Shown here: positions 10,979-23,747 of the stretch, in pieces
How the letters are laid out: every line of letters begins with the position of its first letter
Position numbering within the stretch: position 1 is the stretch's first letter
NCBI GenBank assembly: GCA_027559495.1
Contig: JAMXSV010000003.1
Span: 1,550,001 to 1,614,000 of the forward strand
Direction of reading: 5' to 3'
Length of the DNA: 64,000 nt
Source of the DNA: Aurifilum marmelostoma
Lineage: Eukaryota > Ascomycota > Sordariomycetes > Diaporthales > Cryphonectriaceae
Notes under the pieces: model-generated
What the model was told of the DNA's origin: nothing
Database searches by the model: none
The model's input: only the letters and a program-made list of their open reading frames with translations
Program-made: the position numbers and the translations under genes

Positions 10979-12877
10979 TCACAGATCAACCTCGTCCATG
11001 TTCCTCACAAACATACTGAACCACTGCACGCCCTTGACGTGTGATCGCATGCTGACCCGCTCGTCGACAGTGTGAACACCGTTAAGGCCGAGGTCCTCAT
11101 TCTCGTCATAACCGGGGTCGTATCGGTAGATGTTGTTTGTCAGGGCCCAGTAGTATCTCGTATCTAGGACCCAGAGTCAGCAGTGTGCCACAAAAACCCT
11201 GTTGGGATTTACAAAACAGAACGTTCTGCTGTACCTGTGTTGCCAGTAGACAGGGCCGGAGCCATGATCAGTTCTTCACCATAGAGAGCACGTGTTGTCC
11301 CAGACAAGACTGACCAGGCGCTCGTCTCGCCGTCGTAGGTGAAGGGGGACACAGGAGCAGGCTCCAGGGTCGAGTGGAACGCCACCTTGAGCGTGACCGA
11401 GCTGGGTGTCTCCCCCCTCGCCGTCCTCTGGGAATGCATGCAGGGTGAGATTGAACTTCTTGGCCACGTGCGCCGCAGTCTTTGTGATGTGCGCCTTGAC
11501 ATCCGAGGTGTGATCGCCGACATTGACCCGGTGGTTGACGGTAAGAACAGTTCTCTCTGGCAGGGCGTTGATCTTGGCACCGCCGCCGATGAGGTCGGCT
11601 GCCTGGGACGTCGTGAACAGGTATTTGGCGAATTCCGAGGTCTTGGCCGCCTCCAGAGCCAGCCTGTCCTTCTTGTGGCACACGCCGGCATCTCCAGACC
11701 CGCGACGCTGCAGCTCCTTCTTCAGCTTGTGTGGGAACTCGGACGCGTACGCAGCGCCACACTGCAGCAGACCCAGGGTGGGGTTCTCATCGTGGATATG
11801 CGGCTCGTAGGTGTTGGCCTCGAGGTGCGTGATCAGCTCGCCCATCACCCCGATGCCGTTGTGTTTCGGGGGCACGGAGGAGTGACCACCGGGCATCCGG
11901 ACAATGACATCGACATCAATGTAGCCCTTTTCTGCGACGGCAGGCATGGAGAATACGGTTCCCCACTGCTTCATCAGGCCTGAGCCTTCGTCGATGATGA
12001 TTGCTGCCCCGTCCCTGCCATACTTGGCCAGGATGGCCTCGGCGAGGTGACCGGCGCCCTCGGAGCCCGAGATTTCCTCGTCAAAGCCAAAGGATAGCAC
12101 AACGGACCTCTTGGGCTTGTATCCGGCGTCGATCAACAGCTCCACGGCCTCCAAGATCCCGATCAGGTTGTCTTTGCAATCCGAAGAACCGCGACCCCAC
12201 AGATAGCGGCCGTCAAACTGGCCGCTCCACGGCGGATACGTCCACTGCTCGATGGTCGAAGGCTCAACAGGAACCGTGTCCTGGTGCGCCATGAACACCG
12301 TCGGCCTCAGGCTCGCGTCCGAGCCCGCCCAGGTGAACAGCAGGCCGTGGGTGTTGACCTTCTCCAGCTGCAGCGTGCTGTGGACGAGCGGGAACGTCCG
12401 CTCCAGGTACTGCGCGAGGTCGTACATGACGTCCCAGCGCGGGTCCTCGCCGATGGGGCCCATGGTGTCGTACGACTGCGTCGGGATCTGCACGGCGCCG
12501 GCCAGACGGGACACGCTGGCGTTGAGGAACTGGGGCGAGGCGAGGTACTCATCCATCGAGTCCAGCGCGGGGCTCTTCTGGCTCGGGAACAGAGGGTCGA
12601 CCTGCCGGCATTGCTTGGCAAAGTCTGTATGATGGTGTGGGCGATGGAACGGGAAGAGGAATGTGCCCACGAAGGACATTGTCCAGCATAGTCGTAGGAG
12701 GGCGATTCCAGCGAGCGCCACCCATAGTCGTGGCCACCTGGAAAATGGTGACGACGGTGGTGAGGTTGTCTTGACGCTGCGCGCTCCCAGTACGGGGCTC
12801 TCGCCCTCGAGCAACGGCAGCTTCTCGATCGAAACCATCCTGTTGGGGGTTGTGAGGTTCCTCCTCAGTGTCGTCAA
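10979..12877 (-). CDS. M20-family carboxypeptidase (Cps1 / Gly-Xaa carboxypeptidase type), frame interrupted
   Basis: Zinc metallopeptidase of family M20, related to yeast vacuolar carboxypeptidase S. Exon 1 is 12877-11235, the intron is 71 bp, and exon 2 is 11163-10979. A membrane segment (LWVALAGIALLRLCW) lies near residues 50-65, giving a type II signal anchor. Metal-site motifs are MAHQDTVPV, WGRGSSDCKD and GFDEEISGSEGAG; GGHSSVPPKHNGIG belongs to the dimerisation/substrate lid. The C-terminal exon reads TRYYWALTNNIYRYDPGYD, typical of Cps1. The frame breaks at six C (plus strand) at 11412-11417. Removing one base joins FPEDGEG to ETPSSVTLKVAFHSTLEPAP and gives 608 aa with matching intron phase. 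A second ATG 13 codons in (MVSIEKLPLL) may be the real start. Confidence 0.88.
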
Positions 12878-13863
12878 TGACGAAATGATTTTTTGATTAG
12901 AAGGCGAGAAAGAGAGAGAAGGAAAGAGGGCCCGGGGGGGGGATAAGAGATGGATGATGGCCTACAGTAAGACGCCGGGAATATAGCCCGAGTGGAGATC
13001 ATTACTAACCGCAAATAACATGATAGCATCACCAGTTGATGATAGCAAACAAGGATATTTGATTGCCGCTTTCTCTCCGCTATCGCTTCTGATCCTACCC
13101 AGGCATTGATTGTGGGATTGATACAGCATAGATAGGAAGGAGCTCCCCCACCATGTCACAAAGCTTGGCGATTGCTTGATCCTCTATAAGATCGGCTTAT
13201 TGTGCCACTAATAATCCACAGGCTCGTGCTCTGATCTTCGGCACCTTCAAGTATATGTATAATTGTTCAGACAGCTTGTGAGAAGCTGAGTAGTAATTAC
13301 CAGCAAAACCGAGATATTGTTTCATGACCCCAGCTTCTCTCTACATCGAACGTAGTGAGGTACTCAGCCGTGAAGAATCAGTCAATTGCAGTGTGCTTCC
13401 AATCTAACTCGAAAGTGAAACGGGCAGATATAACATGAATAGGGTGTAATTATTTGAATCAATGGCTAGTCTCCAGACAAGCAAAAGAAAGAACAACAGC
13501 GCAATTTTGAAAGTCGCGCCCCTAGAGACAGTTCACATTGTGTCCATAGCCCTCGAAAAATCAGGCTGTGGTATGCTGAGAAGTATCATGTTGCTCAAAT
13601 TACCTGTAGACTTTGTGCTTTGGTAGCCTTTTTGTCTCTTGTTGACAAATTCCATCACCGAGATCAATACTCCCTTCGGTTCTCTGCTGTTGTACTGTAT
13701 CGACTATCATATCCGAGCCAAACTGCGCTCACGCTCTTGCTCTGAATACCGTCACGTCTTCCTTACTTGATCAGGCATTGCTTCCAAAAAAAAAAAAAAA
13801 AAAAGAAGACCAATCTTCTTACCACAAGGTCCTCTTATCATGTCGACCAGAGCTTGAGAGATC
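12878..13863. other. Intergenic with a poly-A run
   Basis: About 1 kb with no supported gene. It includes the peptidase promoter (near 12880-13000) and a run of 19 A at 13786-13804 just downstream of the tetraspanin stop. Confidence 0.55.
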
Positions 13864-14918
13864 TCAGTCTTCTCGCCAGCCGTCTCGTTCGGGAAAGAGC
13901 CCAGAAGGCTCGACCCTCGGGCCTCTCTCGCCACCCTCAAGAGTTCCATATCGCCGATCGCCGTTCTCCTGCCCAGCCTCACCAACCTCTTCATCCACCT
14001 CTTGGATCTGTGCGTCGTTGCCCGTGAGCAGCGGCCGAGAGGCTGATCCTCCTGCTGAGCCGCCTCGCTGTGACCAGTGCCGTGAGAGAATATCACCCCA
14101 CGAGAACTTTGAATTGCGCCCAGAGAACCGCCTCGCGAGAAAAACAGACAGAACCTGCCACAAACATCAGGGTCAGCATATCTCCCACGTAGTCTTGGGA
14201 GAGAAGGCTCACCTGCAACACACCCACAGCAACCACCATCCCAAAATCCACCCCGGCGCTCCGCCGCAACGCATCAGCCCAGGGCCCACGACAGGCCAGC
14301 GCCCGGTCAAACCTCGCAGCACACTCTACAGCCGTCGGCGGGAACGGCCACGCCATGTCGCGCACGCTGCGGAAGCCGCAGCACTGAAAGGCCTCCTGGA
14401 TGGCGCGGACGGAATCAGCGTCCTTGGCGCGGAAGAGGTGCTGCCATCGCGTGGACAGCTCGCAGTCCCTCGAGGCACTGGGCACGATGTCCGTGGCGAA
14501 CAGGGTTGCTAGTACTGTGGTGAGAATGGCCTGGAGGACCTGCAGGACGATGGGGCCGGTGAGTTTGAAGAGGGGTCTGTTGGGAACGGTGCGGGCGGAC
14601 TGGCGCGCGAGGTAGGGGAGGACGAGGACATTGCCTGCTGCGAGGACGGGCAGGAGGATTGTCAGAAAGGTAAGGGCTGGCGAGAGCGGGAGGGAGAGGG
14701 TGACGCTATTGACGTGCTCGTAGCTGCAGAGAATTGAGTTGCTGTCAGTGCTTGCGTGCCAGCGGTGCGCTGCGCTGCGGGAAGATGCTCTCACATGGCG
14801 ACTGCCACAAGGGCAAGAATGATCTGAATGGCAAAAGTAAGCACAAGTTCATCGCAGCCTCAAAACCCACAGATTATGCTGCACTTACAACGAAGAATAT
14901 TGGGATGAGCGGCGTCAT
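13864..14918 (-). CDS. Tetraspanin (fungal Tsp type)
   Basis: Four-span membrane protein of the tetraspanin superfamily; the fungal members organise membrane domains. Four exons: 14918-14889 (30 nt), 14823-14795 (29 nt), 14723-14213 and 14154-13864, all joining in phase to 286 aa. The two tiny exons build the first membrane span (MTPLIPIFFV plus IILALVAVAI). The large extracellular loop contains FQCCGFRSVRDMAWPFP near residue 133, with the diagnostic CCG motif and further Cys at AVECAARFDRALACRGPW. The last span is followed by a cytoplasmic tail of about 70 residues (FLARRFSGRNSK, then acidic). The absence of frame problems makes this model firm. The subclass (Tsp2 or Tsp3) is not decided here. 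Confidence 0.85.
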
Positions 14919-15325
14919 TTTAGTCGTGTAGCTTGCAAATTTTAATTGTTTTTTTTTTTCTTTTCGTAATGTCGACGCTGATGGATGTCAATGTCGCGAG
15001 AGCGGGTGAGTTTCAATGAGTTGCGGTGCAGGGCAGGCTGTGTGGGAAATGAGGGGCTGTGAAGCTTCCAGTGCTTGGGAACAAGCACTTGAATATTTAA
15101 AGTTATGATGTAACGTCTTTACAGTACACCTACCTTTGAAATCTGCCGCCTTATGCAGGAGGCCTTCCACGCGCATTCCTGGACGAAGTACCACGGTACC
15201 TTATGGAGACAGACACTCGGTTGGCTGCAGGCAACCAATAGCAATGCGCTTCTGACACATCAAGCAAACCACAAAGCAGTCGAGAAAATGAGCACTTGAT
15301 GTATCACTTTCTGCGTGTGCCCATT
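14919..15325. other. Intergenic, about 400 bp
   Basis: Tetraspanin upstream region and 3' side of the beta-lactamase-like gene. It includes a T run at about 14949-14960. No gene was seen. Confidence 0.55.
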
Positions 15326-17323
15326 TTACGACTGTCTCTCCATTCCCACGCGGAATCCGCGGCTGATCAGGCTCGTCACAGCAATCCCACCGTTGCCAGC
15401 ATCTGTATTCAGCTCAAAGACAAAGTCATCAATGCCAGCAAACCCATAAGGAAACCTGTCCATGTTGGCCCAAGTCTGACAGCTCTGTCCAGGCCACGCG
15501 AATTGCGCATCATCATCTGCAGCGGACTCGGCAGTCCCAGTATCGAATACAGCTCGCCACGCCCAGGTGGCCCGGCTGTTATTTACTTCAGCCTGGAGGT
15601 CTGTGGGATACAGGCGCGGCCGCACCGGCGCCCCCGATCCAGCGATTGCGGCGGATGCGTACAGATCGCCTACGTCGTAGCCACGGATGACCCAGTTGGA
15701 AATATTCAGACCTGGACCATCATCTACAGAGAGCGTGATGCTTGAGCCAGACGAGGCATCTGTGAACGTGCCCGTCAACCCCATTGCGGCTGCCTCGTCT
15801 TTGCCGGCTTGCTCGATGGCAGGTAGCAGGGTGCTGAGAAGCTGGGAGAGGATTGAGAAGCTCAGCTGGAAGTCTGCCTCGGCTCCTGCGGTCAATACAG
15901 TGACCACCACTCCGTAGTCAGGAATCAGACAGAGCTTCGAGTGATAATCCCCAATATCGCCGCCTTTGGTGTACAGCTCTATGAGGCGGTTGTCCACCGT
16001 CTGTAGAATGCACGGATGTGAGATCCTGCCACGCGTGTAGGACATCGGAACAACGATTATACTCCACTCCTCATGTTACTCACCAGATTTGTGCTCCGCA
16101 GAATTTCCCACGGTGCTCCCATGCCTCTGCCAAGAGTCGAGGTCGAAGCAACCGGTTTCAGCCATTTTCTTGTTGCGGATGAGCCCAGAAAAGTCCCGTT
16201 CAGGATCGCCGAGCCTAATGTGATCAGGTCATTTGTGGTAGAGTAGAAGCCGCCGACACTGGCAATTAGTGAGCCGTCAGTAGGGCCATGGAAGCAGCAC
16301 GATGAAGGATGCTTCAAGGATCTTACGGCGTATCCCATCCCAGATCAACACCCCACCAATCCTTCTCGACAGCCTCGTTGGGAATGAAGGCTTGTGAGAG
16401 TGAAGCTGGCGGTGTTCCGATGGTTGTATTCGCCAGACCTAGAGGACTCAGGATGGTCTCCTGAATAAAGTCGTTGTAAGTCACATTCGAGACCCTCTCG
16501 AGCACGAAACCCAACAGAGCGAAACCCAGGTTCGAGTACATTGGCGTAGTGAAAGGTGCGTAGACGGGATGGTGCTTGCCAAAATCCCGGAAGAACTCAA
16601 AGTCAGGACAACGAGGCAGGCTATATAAGCCCTGACACCCTGGAGTAGAATTACTTGCGAGCGCAGGAAAGCCGAGGGATGTCCAGACTTCCGGCATATT
16701 GGCCAAGTCGAGCATCACTATTCGCCGTTAGCCACAACCAAGATTGGATACGCCGAGTATTGTGCTTTGGTGGCTGCTGACTTACAATCCAACCCGATTC
16801 CAGACATGTGCGAGGCCAGAGCCCCGATGGTGATATCGTCCCAGCTCACTGCAGTCACAGCATTGCTCGCCTCACCAGCAGCTCGGAGGCTTCGAAGCTC
16901 CGGGATATAATCCGTCACTAGATCGCCCATCTTAATACTCGCTTTCAGGACGCCGAGGGCCGTAAAAATTTTCGAGATACTGCCCACACGATAAATTGTG
17001 TTGTCGTCCACATATGTGGTTGCATTGGTCTGTAGGACGGGGGGTGTGAAGTGTAGATTGACCAGATTATCAGGTTCGTGAACCGACCTGACAGAGACAG
17101 AAACGGCCGAGCCTGTGAAAGGAGATGTGAGACTTGAGAAATAACCCTCGAATTGGGAAACAGCAGACTGAACTGGTCCATTCGACGAGGGGTTTGTGGG
17201 CGCTGGCAGGACGGAGCCAAAAGGTGGACAGTGGCCATCGAGCCCGCCCAGAGCAGTTTCCAGAAGGGAGTAGGACATAAACAGGAGCTTGAGAAGCACA
17301 AGGACAGACTGTGAGCTTCGCAT
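15326..17323 (-). CDS. Secreted serine beta-lactamase/transpeptidase-like protein
   Basis: Beta-lactamase-related serine hydrolase fold, as in fungal LACTB/AmpC-like hydrolases; the substrate is unknown. Exons are 17323-16786, 16717-16327, 16258-16084 and 16000-15326, in phase, 592 aa. The chosen start (MRSSQSVLVLLKLLFMSYS) gives a signal peptide; an upstream in-frame ATG at 17467 would bury it. The SxxK nucleophile motif is visible as YRVGSISKIFTALGV near residue 115, and the YxN motif as MYSNLGFALLG near residue 240. GLDLMLDLANMPE is restored across intron 1. The C-terminal 225 residues (exon 4, GGDIGDYHSKLCLIPDYGVV) form the usual lipocalin-like extension. Several N-x-S/T sites fit secretion. 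Nothing indicates antibiotic resistance; in fungi such proteins often hydrolyse esters or amides. Confidence 0.82.
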
Positions 17324-19187
17324 GGTGGGCAAGCAGAGATCAGCACATACGAGAGTGTCGAAGATGAAGGATAGGGTCAAGCAATAGGGGAAGGCGGAGG
17401 AGGGAGGGAGTGGGAGCTGATGGCAAGCACTGCTTGCATCTCCTAGAATATCCATAAAGGAAGGCACGACTCCCCCAGGGCTAGGATGAGCTACTCGACG
17501 TTGGTGCTACCACGGCTGATGTCAAACGTGTGACCACATCGCGACGTCTACGCCTGCCGCTGGAATTGCCCAGCGAGATTGTCTCACAAAGCTGACGCCT
17601 CTCCTGGCAGTAGCACCGGATGCCGCAAACATTGAAGGAGACAGCACCGCTTCGAGAATCTTTATACATGTCTCCTCTGGGACGAATATTACTATCTCTG
17701 AACGAAGGCAATGAACGTCAAGAAACAGTGACCAGAGGGGGAAGCTCAGATGACACCATAGTCTGTGCGGAGCGTTGTTCGGCAATACTCTCGAGACGCT
17801 GCATCGTCAATTAAATGATGTTCATATTCAAGTCAGCTCCAAATGTGAGCCACAAGTCGGTCCTTGTTCATGAAGAGTGGGATCACCCCCCTGCCAATCC
17901 CCAGCCTCCGCCCCCCGCCGTTGACGCAGAAGAGTCATGCAGGATTTCCGGCAGATGACGTCCCAGCAACCTGCCCCAGTACCTTTGGCGAGATGGCGAT
18001 GATACTGCCAAGGCAGGTGTGTGCGTGTCATTGCGTTCACGCCAGTTGTAGCTCGTGGCTCCTCTGAAAGAGCCATCTGGATGCACAGCTTGCCTGGGCT
18101 CGATAAGGCGACACATAATCTCTTGTTTCAACAATTTTATCGCATCAGGTTCCATCAGAACCGTGGTGTTACTGAATGTGTGGTGGATGGGTGTTGCATG
18201 GCTGCATGCAGTGGACGTTGCATTAGGCATTAGTGGTGGGGAATACCTTGGGACACGTGTGGTGGCGCTTCTCGCTCTTACTGTACCCTGTCCTGCCCGT
18301 CACGATGGTGAATTCTAAGAATTCAGGGTCCAGGCTGTCCTCCTGCTGTGGGCTAGGGCCTGAAGTTAGGGCCTGGGTTGAGCCTGAAAGTGGGTTTCAC
18401 TGGGCCTAAAACAACTTGTTACTGTTACCGCTATAGCACTAACAGGCACCACTACCGCTACTGCCAGAGGAAATGCTGCGGCACCTGGGCAACATCGCTG
18501 TGGTGACGGCAGGCTAGGGGTGGAGTTTCTTAAACCTGGGCACCATGTGTCCCACCCACTGCCCAACGCGTGCCCACTGAAGAAGAAACAGTAGAGACGA
18601 GCGGGCTTCGGAGTTATGCTCCCGGTGACCCCATCTCCATCCTCACCTCCAACCTCCAACCTCCATGTTTCCAAGAGTCGACCTCGATCGACTCCCGTTT
18701 AGGTTCGACAGTCGAGACCAGAAACACGCCCGACAACCACGAAAGCTTAATCCTTCAGGCTCGCATCCTCCGCATACCCTCCCGTACGCATAGCGCAGCA
18801 TACCTTGGAAGCTCGAGCGCTCGTTCAGAATTGCAGCCTGTTCATTTGTATTTGTGCGATTCCCTATTCATCTGCTGGGTGTCGTAGTTTGGGACGGTAC
18901 AGGTCGCCTGGAACGAGGGTCCGAGCAGCTACAATAACCTTAGGCTCGAAGCCTTTGTGACACGACTAGATATTCAATAGCACTTCAAAGCACGAAACCG
19001 AATTCTTGAGGCGGCTTACCACCTGCGCAACCTCAACTCCACCATCTGCGAGGCTCCCAAAACTCAAAACTCGATCTACTGCTTCTAATGGTCTCATCCG
19101 ACCTTCCTTGACTCAACTGATCGTCCCAACACGACACAAAGAGACCACGAGAGTGTTGTGCCGAAGAAGGCAGAGGAAGGAATCACA
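17324..19187. other. Intergenic, about 1.9 kb
   Basis: Divergent region between the beta-lactamase-like gene (minus) and bud6 (plus). No conserved frame was found. The 600 bp before 19188 are likely the bud6 promoter and a long leader. Around 18355-18410 short GGGCCTG-like words recur, without a clear repeat structure. Confidence 0.5.
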
Positions 19188-22100
19188 ATGCAGGCACCGG
19201 GCCCTTCGCAGCGGTCTTTGCGACGGTCCCCAGGTGCTGAGCCTGGGCCTCCTCCAAATGTTCCTGTACGGTCCATCTCGCCAGCTGTCGGCCTCCCAAC
19301 AAGCGTGCAGCCTCGATCATCGACAGCCTCCTCAAGGTCGAACCACTCGAGCCACAGCAACGAGAGAAACAGTGGGAACCCCAAACGACCGGGTGTGAGT
19401 TGCCCTACCTTCTTCCCCTGATCCGGTCTCCAGTGTGCCGAGCTTGCGCATGTCCTGTTAATGCGATCATGCGTGCTGGCATGACCAGACAAGCATGGGC
19501 ATACCTCGCAACACATCCCTCAAGTTGATCTCTATCGCTTTGCACATCTGTCTACTTTTCTTCTTCGAGAAGACTTGACGCACATGCTGACATTGGAGAC
19601 CATGCCTCAGACCTCATCTAGCGGAGGTGCCTCCTCCTCGGTACCCCTTTCCCAGATCGAAAAGAGCGTGACGCACCTCCTCGTCGCTACGAAACAGCTT
19701 CTCGAGACCTTGACACAATGGTCACGCGGCCAGGCTACAGACACGCAGGTGTCGGACGTCTACGTCAGGTTGGGTTATGAGTTCAACATGGCGTGCCGCG
19801 CCTTCACAGCCATTAATGTCGACACGTCCGACCTCGGAAACGTTCCCGAGCTCCTACGAAATATCCTTGAAGCTACGCTGAGCCAGGAGGCCAGCACCGA
19901 GAGCTTGGAGAAGTACCTACCGCGAATAAGAGATATTATAATCAATTTGTTGCACGGTTTGAAGAGGAAACAGCAAAAGTTACGGCAGAAGTCATCACGG
20001 GACAAGGACAGCGGTGGTGACCCCTCACTCGGTCGCGTGACGAGCACGAGCACCAATGGAACCAACTCGGGACTGTCCAACCTGATAGCTGAGGGTCTGG
20101 ACAACGGCTTCCGGCCGGCGAGTCGCCCTGGACCGGATGAGGGCTCGAGCAGAACAAGTGGCTCTCCGCGCAGATTCCAGTCCCAGCGAGATGATTCTCG
20201 TGTGACTGTCGGTTCTGAGAAGTCCTCCCTGTCAAGCGAGACGATGCAGAACCTCCCAGTCGTTCCTCCGTACCCGCCAGAAGAGTCCATGCCGACCACG
20301 TCCCGCCCAGAGGAGCTCGATTCCTTCCCGCCGCCGCCGCCGCCTCCCAAATCGTCTACGCAGAGCGCCCTGGCGGCCCTCCAAAGAGGAGGGGACCTGG
20401 AGCGTCGGGCCTCACGCAGATACTCTGCATACCAGATCTCGAAGCATCTGGGCAGCGGCGCAAACGGCGTGCCCATGCTGCCTTCGCAGAACACACCGAT
20501 ACCCAACCGCGGTAGAGGCGAAGTGAGAGAGTCGTTGCGGGCTGTCCAAATAAGGGAAACGTTACGGAAGGACAAGAAAAACGACAGTTTGAGCGGCCAC
20601 AGACCTACAGCATCTTCCTCCGAATCGCCAGTGCGCGCGCCTAGCCGAGTCTTGGATGACAAGGAAGAGCCGAGGCTAGAAAGCCCGGCGGCCATACAGA
20701 CGCCTGAGGAGCAATATAGGCCGAGTGCAACCTTGAACGGTCCTCTCCCGGATGTCGTGCCCAGTATCTCCACGGGCGAGGAGCAGGTCACACCAAAGGC
20801 CGAGGAACCCAAGACGGAGCCGGCGCCCGTTCCGGAGAAGCCCGCAACACCGACGCCGGAGAAGCAGGCCTCGAGCTTCATGCTCGACTCCTCACCTCCG
20901 GGTACGCCCTCCAAGGACCTCACGCTGTTCTTGCAGTACAAGTCCAAGGTCAAGAAGTTTGTGCTTCCGGGTGGACATAGCGAGCTCTCGATCGGCCGGC
21001 TGCAGCTCGCCTTCATCGAGAAGTTTTCTTGGAACACCCACGCCAATGGTGCAGATCTGCCCGAGATCTACATCCAGGATCCCGTCTCCGGAGTACGGCA
21101 CGAGCTCGAGGATCTGTCGGACATCAAGGATCGAACTGTGCTGGCCCTGAACGTAGAGGCGCTGGACGAGGTCAAGAAGCACGTTGACGATGGGTTAGGC
21201 TCCATCAAGCAGCTCATCGAGACCGTGAAGATCAACGTCGACGAGCAGAGCGCGGCCCTGCAGCGGGTCTCGGAACGTCAATCAGAAGCTGCCAAGGAGA
21301 TTGCGCGGCTCGCAGCTGCGCCTCCGACACTACCGTCCGACTCGCCCAGGTCTGCCAGTGTCGGCCCGGGACGCAAGCTGAAGGGCGGCCAGTCAGGCGA
21401 GATCCAAGGCCTCCGCAGGGACCTCGCGGTGCTGCGGCAGACGTACACCAACTTCCAGTCTCAGGTGGAGGACTCGATGAATACACTGCGCAACAAGGCA
21501 AACTCGGTCAAGGCTGCAGCCGCCAAGGCTTCTCTTCCCGACGTCGAAGGAGGTTCCGGCTACGCTTACGTGTCCAAAGGCCGGAAGCAGCTCAACACCG
21601 ACTCGGACCACCTCGTCAACAAGGTCGATGATCTCCAGGATCTGGTGGAGGATCTTCGCAAGGACGTGGTACACCGCGGCGTGCGCCCACGTCCTCGACA
21701 GCTCGAGACCGTGGCCAAGGACATACAGGCGGCCATGAAGGAGCTCAAGAAGATGGAGGAATTCATGAAGCGCGAGAAGCCCGTGTGGACCAAGATCTGG
21801 GAGAAGGAGCTCGAGGACGTGTGCAACGGCCGTGACGAGGTCAAGCTGATGGAAGACCTGATGGCCGACCTGCAGGATGATCTCGAGAAGGCCAGCGAGA
21901 CATTTGCCCTCGTGGAGCAGGCCACCAAGGAGCAGATGAAGGACGTCAACGCCGGCAGCACCAGTCCCACCATCAGCCGCCAGTTCTCCCGAGGTCTGAA
22001 CCATATTGCCACCAACATCGGCGTGGACCCCAACGAGGCCAAGGAGGGGGTCCTGGGCGAGGTGCGCGCCCTGCAGCCGAACCACGAAAACCGCATGGAG

Positions 22101-22481
22101 GCTATCGAGAGGGCAGAGAAGCTCCGCCAGAAGGAGCTCGCGACGCGCAGCGAGAATCCGATCAAGAAGGAGCTGGTCGCCTTTGTGGCAGAGGGCAAGC
22201 TCAAGAAGAGCGGCGGTTTCGAGGAGGTCGAGAGGGCCCGCAAGGCAAAGGACGACATGATCCGCAAGCAAGTCTGGGAGAGAATGAACGGGCTTGCGCC
22301 TGCTGATGACGCCGGCGGCGAGGCAGACTACCCCGAGGCGGACGATTTCGAAGATGCCGAGATGGCAGAGGACGATGACGAAGAAGGAGAGGAAGGCGTG
22401 GACGAAGAGACGGCCGCCGACGGTGCTGAGGAGGACGATGCACATGCTGAGGGGGAGGCTGGGGAGAAGCCAGCTGCTTGA
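19188..22481 (+). CDS. bud6: Actin-interacting protein 3 / Bud6 polarity factor
   Basis: Polarisome protein that binds actin and assists formins at the hyphal tip. Exon 1 is 19188-19394, and the intron from 19395 ends most simply at CAG 19608-19610. Exon 2 runs to 22481; about 1025 aa. The conserved N-terminal block begins at LSQIEKSVTHLLVATKQLLE and continues through CRAFTAINVDTSDLGN to DIIINLLHGLKRKQQKLRQK. A disordered Ser/Pro-rich stretch follows, with a run of seven prolines. The AIP3 core begins at DLTLFLQYKSKVKKFVLPG and continues with long helical, Lys/Glu-rich coiled-coil sequence. The last roughly 60 residues are strongly acidic. The exact acceptor of the intron is uncertain; GAG 19594-19596 would add MPQ in the same phase. 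Confidence 0.9.
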
Positions 22482-22667
22482 GTTGCCAATACTCGATAGG
22501 CGACGCCACTTTGGCGATCGGCAGTATGCCTATTGTCTTCACTAAGCGCCCCTGATCTGATGGCAACGTGAAGACGAAATGGAACGGTGGACGGTCTTTG
22601 GGGGTTTTTTTTGTTGTCTTGTTGGAGCGCTGCACTCACAGCACGGCGTTTCATACTCCTTTACCCC

Positions 22668-22684
22668 GGGGGGGGGGGGGGGGG
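22668..22684. repeat. Poly-G run, 17 bases
   Basis: Uninterrupted G17 about 190 bp downstream of the bud6 stop, preceded by four C. Runs of this length are prone to sequencing and assembly error. Confidence 0.9.
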
Positions 22685-22751
22685 TTCTTTTCTTTTTCTT
22701 GTTTCTGCTTCGGGATGTTCTGCTTTTAATGTTTACAAGAAGAACACCTAA

Positions 22752-22775
22752 ACACACACACACACACACACACAC
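22752..22775. repeat. (CA)n microsatellite
   Basis: About twelve AC/CA units in the bud6 3' flank. Confidence 0.9.
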
Positions 22776-22918
22776 CCCACATCACTTATCTCTTCTGTTC
22801 TATACCTATATCACCCCCATATCATCGTTGGCGCCGGTCGTGCTGTTCAGATAATATATCATTAAGTGGGAAAGAACCTCCTCTACGACTCTGTTCTTAT
22901 TTTCTCTTCTTGTTTTTC

Positions 22919-22937
22919 TTTTTTTTTTTTTTTTTTT
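22919..22937. repeat. Poly-T run, 19 bases
   Basis: Uninterrupted T run in the bud6 / reductase spacer. Confidence 0.9.
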
Positions 22938-23747
22938 GGATCGGCACTTGTGTATAGCAGCTCCTTGGCCGGTGTTTCTTTGGCTTGTATCGGTCATTTC
23001 GATCAATGATGAGCTGATAAGGAAGCAGGGTGGAAATTCGAGGTGACAGGGAAATAATCTTGAAGTTCATATACTCCCACATGCTCTTTTCATAGAAGGA
23101 GTGACCAGTCCACGAAGTATTCAGGCTCAAAATCCGGGCACGAATACCAAACATTCTGCCGGACGTCTCCAACAAGACCCTTCCTCAGACCGGGCCCTGG
23201 CGAGAGAGGCAAGCATGTCTAGGGTGTCAATTTGGACTCGGCGGAGCACAAGGAATGAAATTCACCCCGCACGCACGCACGCACAATGGCCTTGTGAAAC
23301 CTGAGCCTCTCGTCAAGTTTGCAGGACGGATGATGCTCGAGCACTGTCCTTCTTCAGATAATGCATTATGCCCGACAGGAGACTAGACCGGTGCTGTCTC
23401 GGTACCGAAGAGAGTTGGCGCAGGATCTTCTGGGCACCGGTTTCCGCCAGGGATGTCCGGAGACACACCGTGGTAGAATAGGGCCGTATGCCGAGACCCT
23501 GATGTCTCCGGAGGTAGGAGACATTGTGGTGGAGAGGGAGGGAGTCCGAATGGGTAAGTATATATTCGCATTGTTGACTCTGTCGTCAGCTGGTAGAACA
23601 CCTATGCTATCATGCCTAAGCTCCCTCTCGACCATCACACTCGTCATTTGAGTATACCCTAGAACAGCATTCATCCTCTTTTCCATTCAGCAGACCAGTT
23701 CAGTCTTGACTCTCCCGCCCACCAAGATCCCAGATTTCACCTCGACA

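Larger units (their letters stand above)
22482..23747. other. Intergenic rich in simple repeats
   Basis: About 1.27 kb between bud6 and the reductase gene. It contains a G17 run, a CA microsatellite, a T19 run and an ACGC/GCAC repeat near 23270-23284. No supported gene was found. Confidence 0.6.

Noticed and set aside
3874..11417. Programmed +1 ribosomal frameshifting at the TCCCCCC-type runs
   Set aside because: Four sites share a C6/G6 run next to a pyrimidine, which at first suggested a recoding signal. But two are C-rich and two G-rich on the mRNA, the frames differ, further breaks occur at G8 and A5, and the genes are unrelated. Over-calling explains all of them.
13786..13804. Poly-A run as the tail of an inserted retrotransposed copy
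   Set aside because: No target-site duplication or upstream retrocopy; the run sits in ordinary 3' flank like many others in this window.
15326..17323. Antibiotic-resistance gene
   Set aside because: Only the general serine beta-lactamase fold motifs are seen; the four-intron, secreted fungal protein with a C-terminal extension belongs to a broad hydrolase family.
19775..21046. 423-codon minus-strand open frame opposite bud6
   Set aside because: Ser/Gly-rich shadow of the disordered bud6 region.
21393..22445. 350-codon minus-strand open frame opposite bud6
   Set aside because: Leu/His/Val-rich mirror of the Lys/Glu-rich coiled-coil coding sequence; no independent support.
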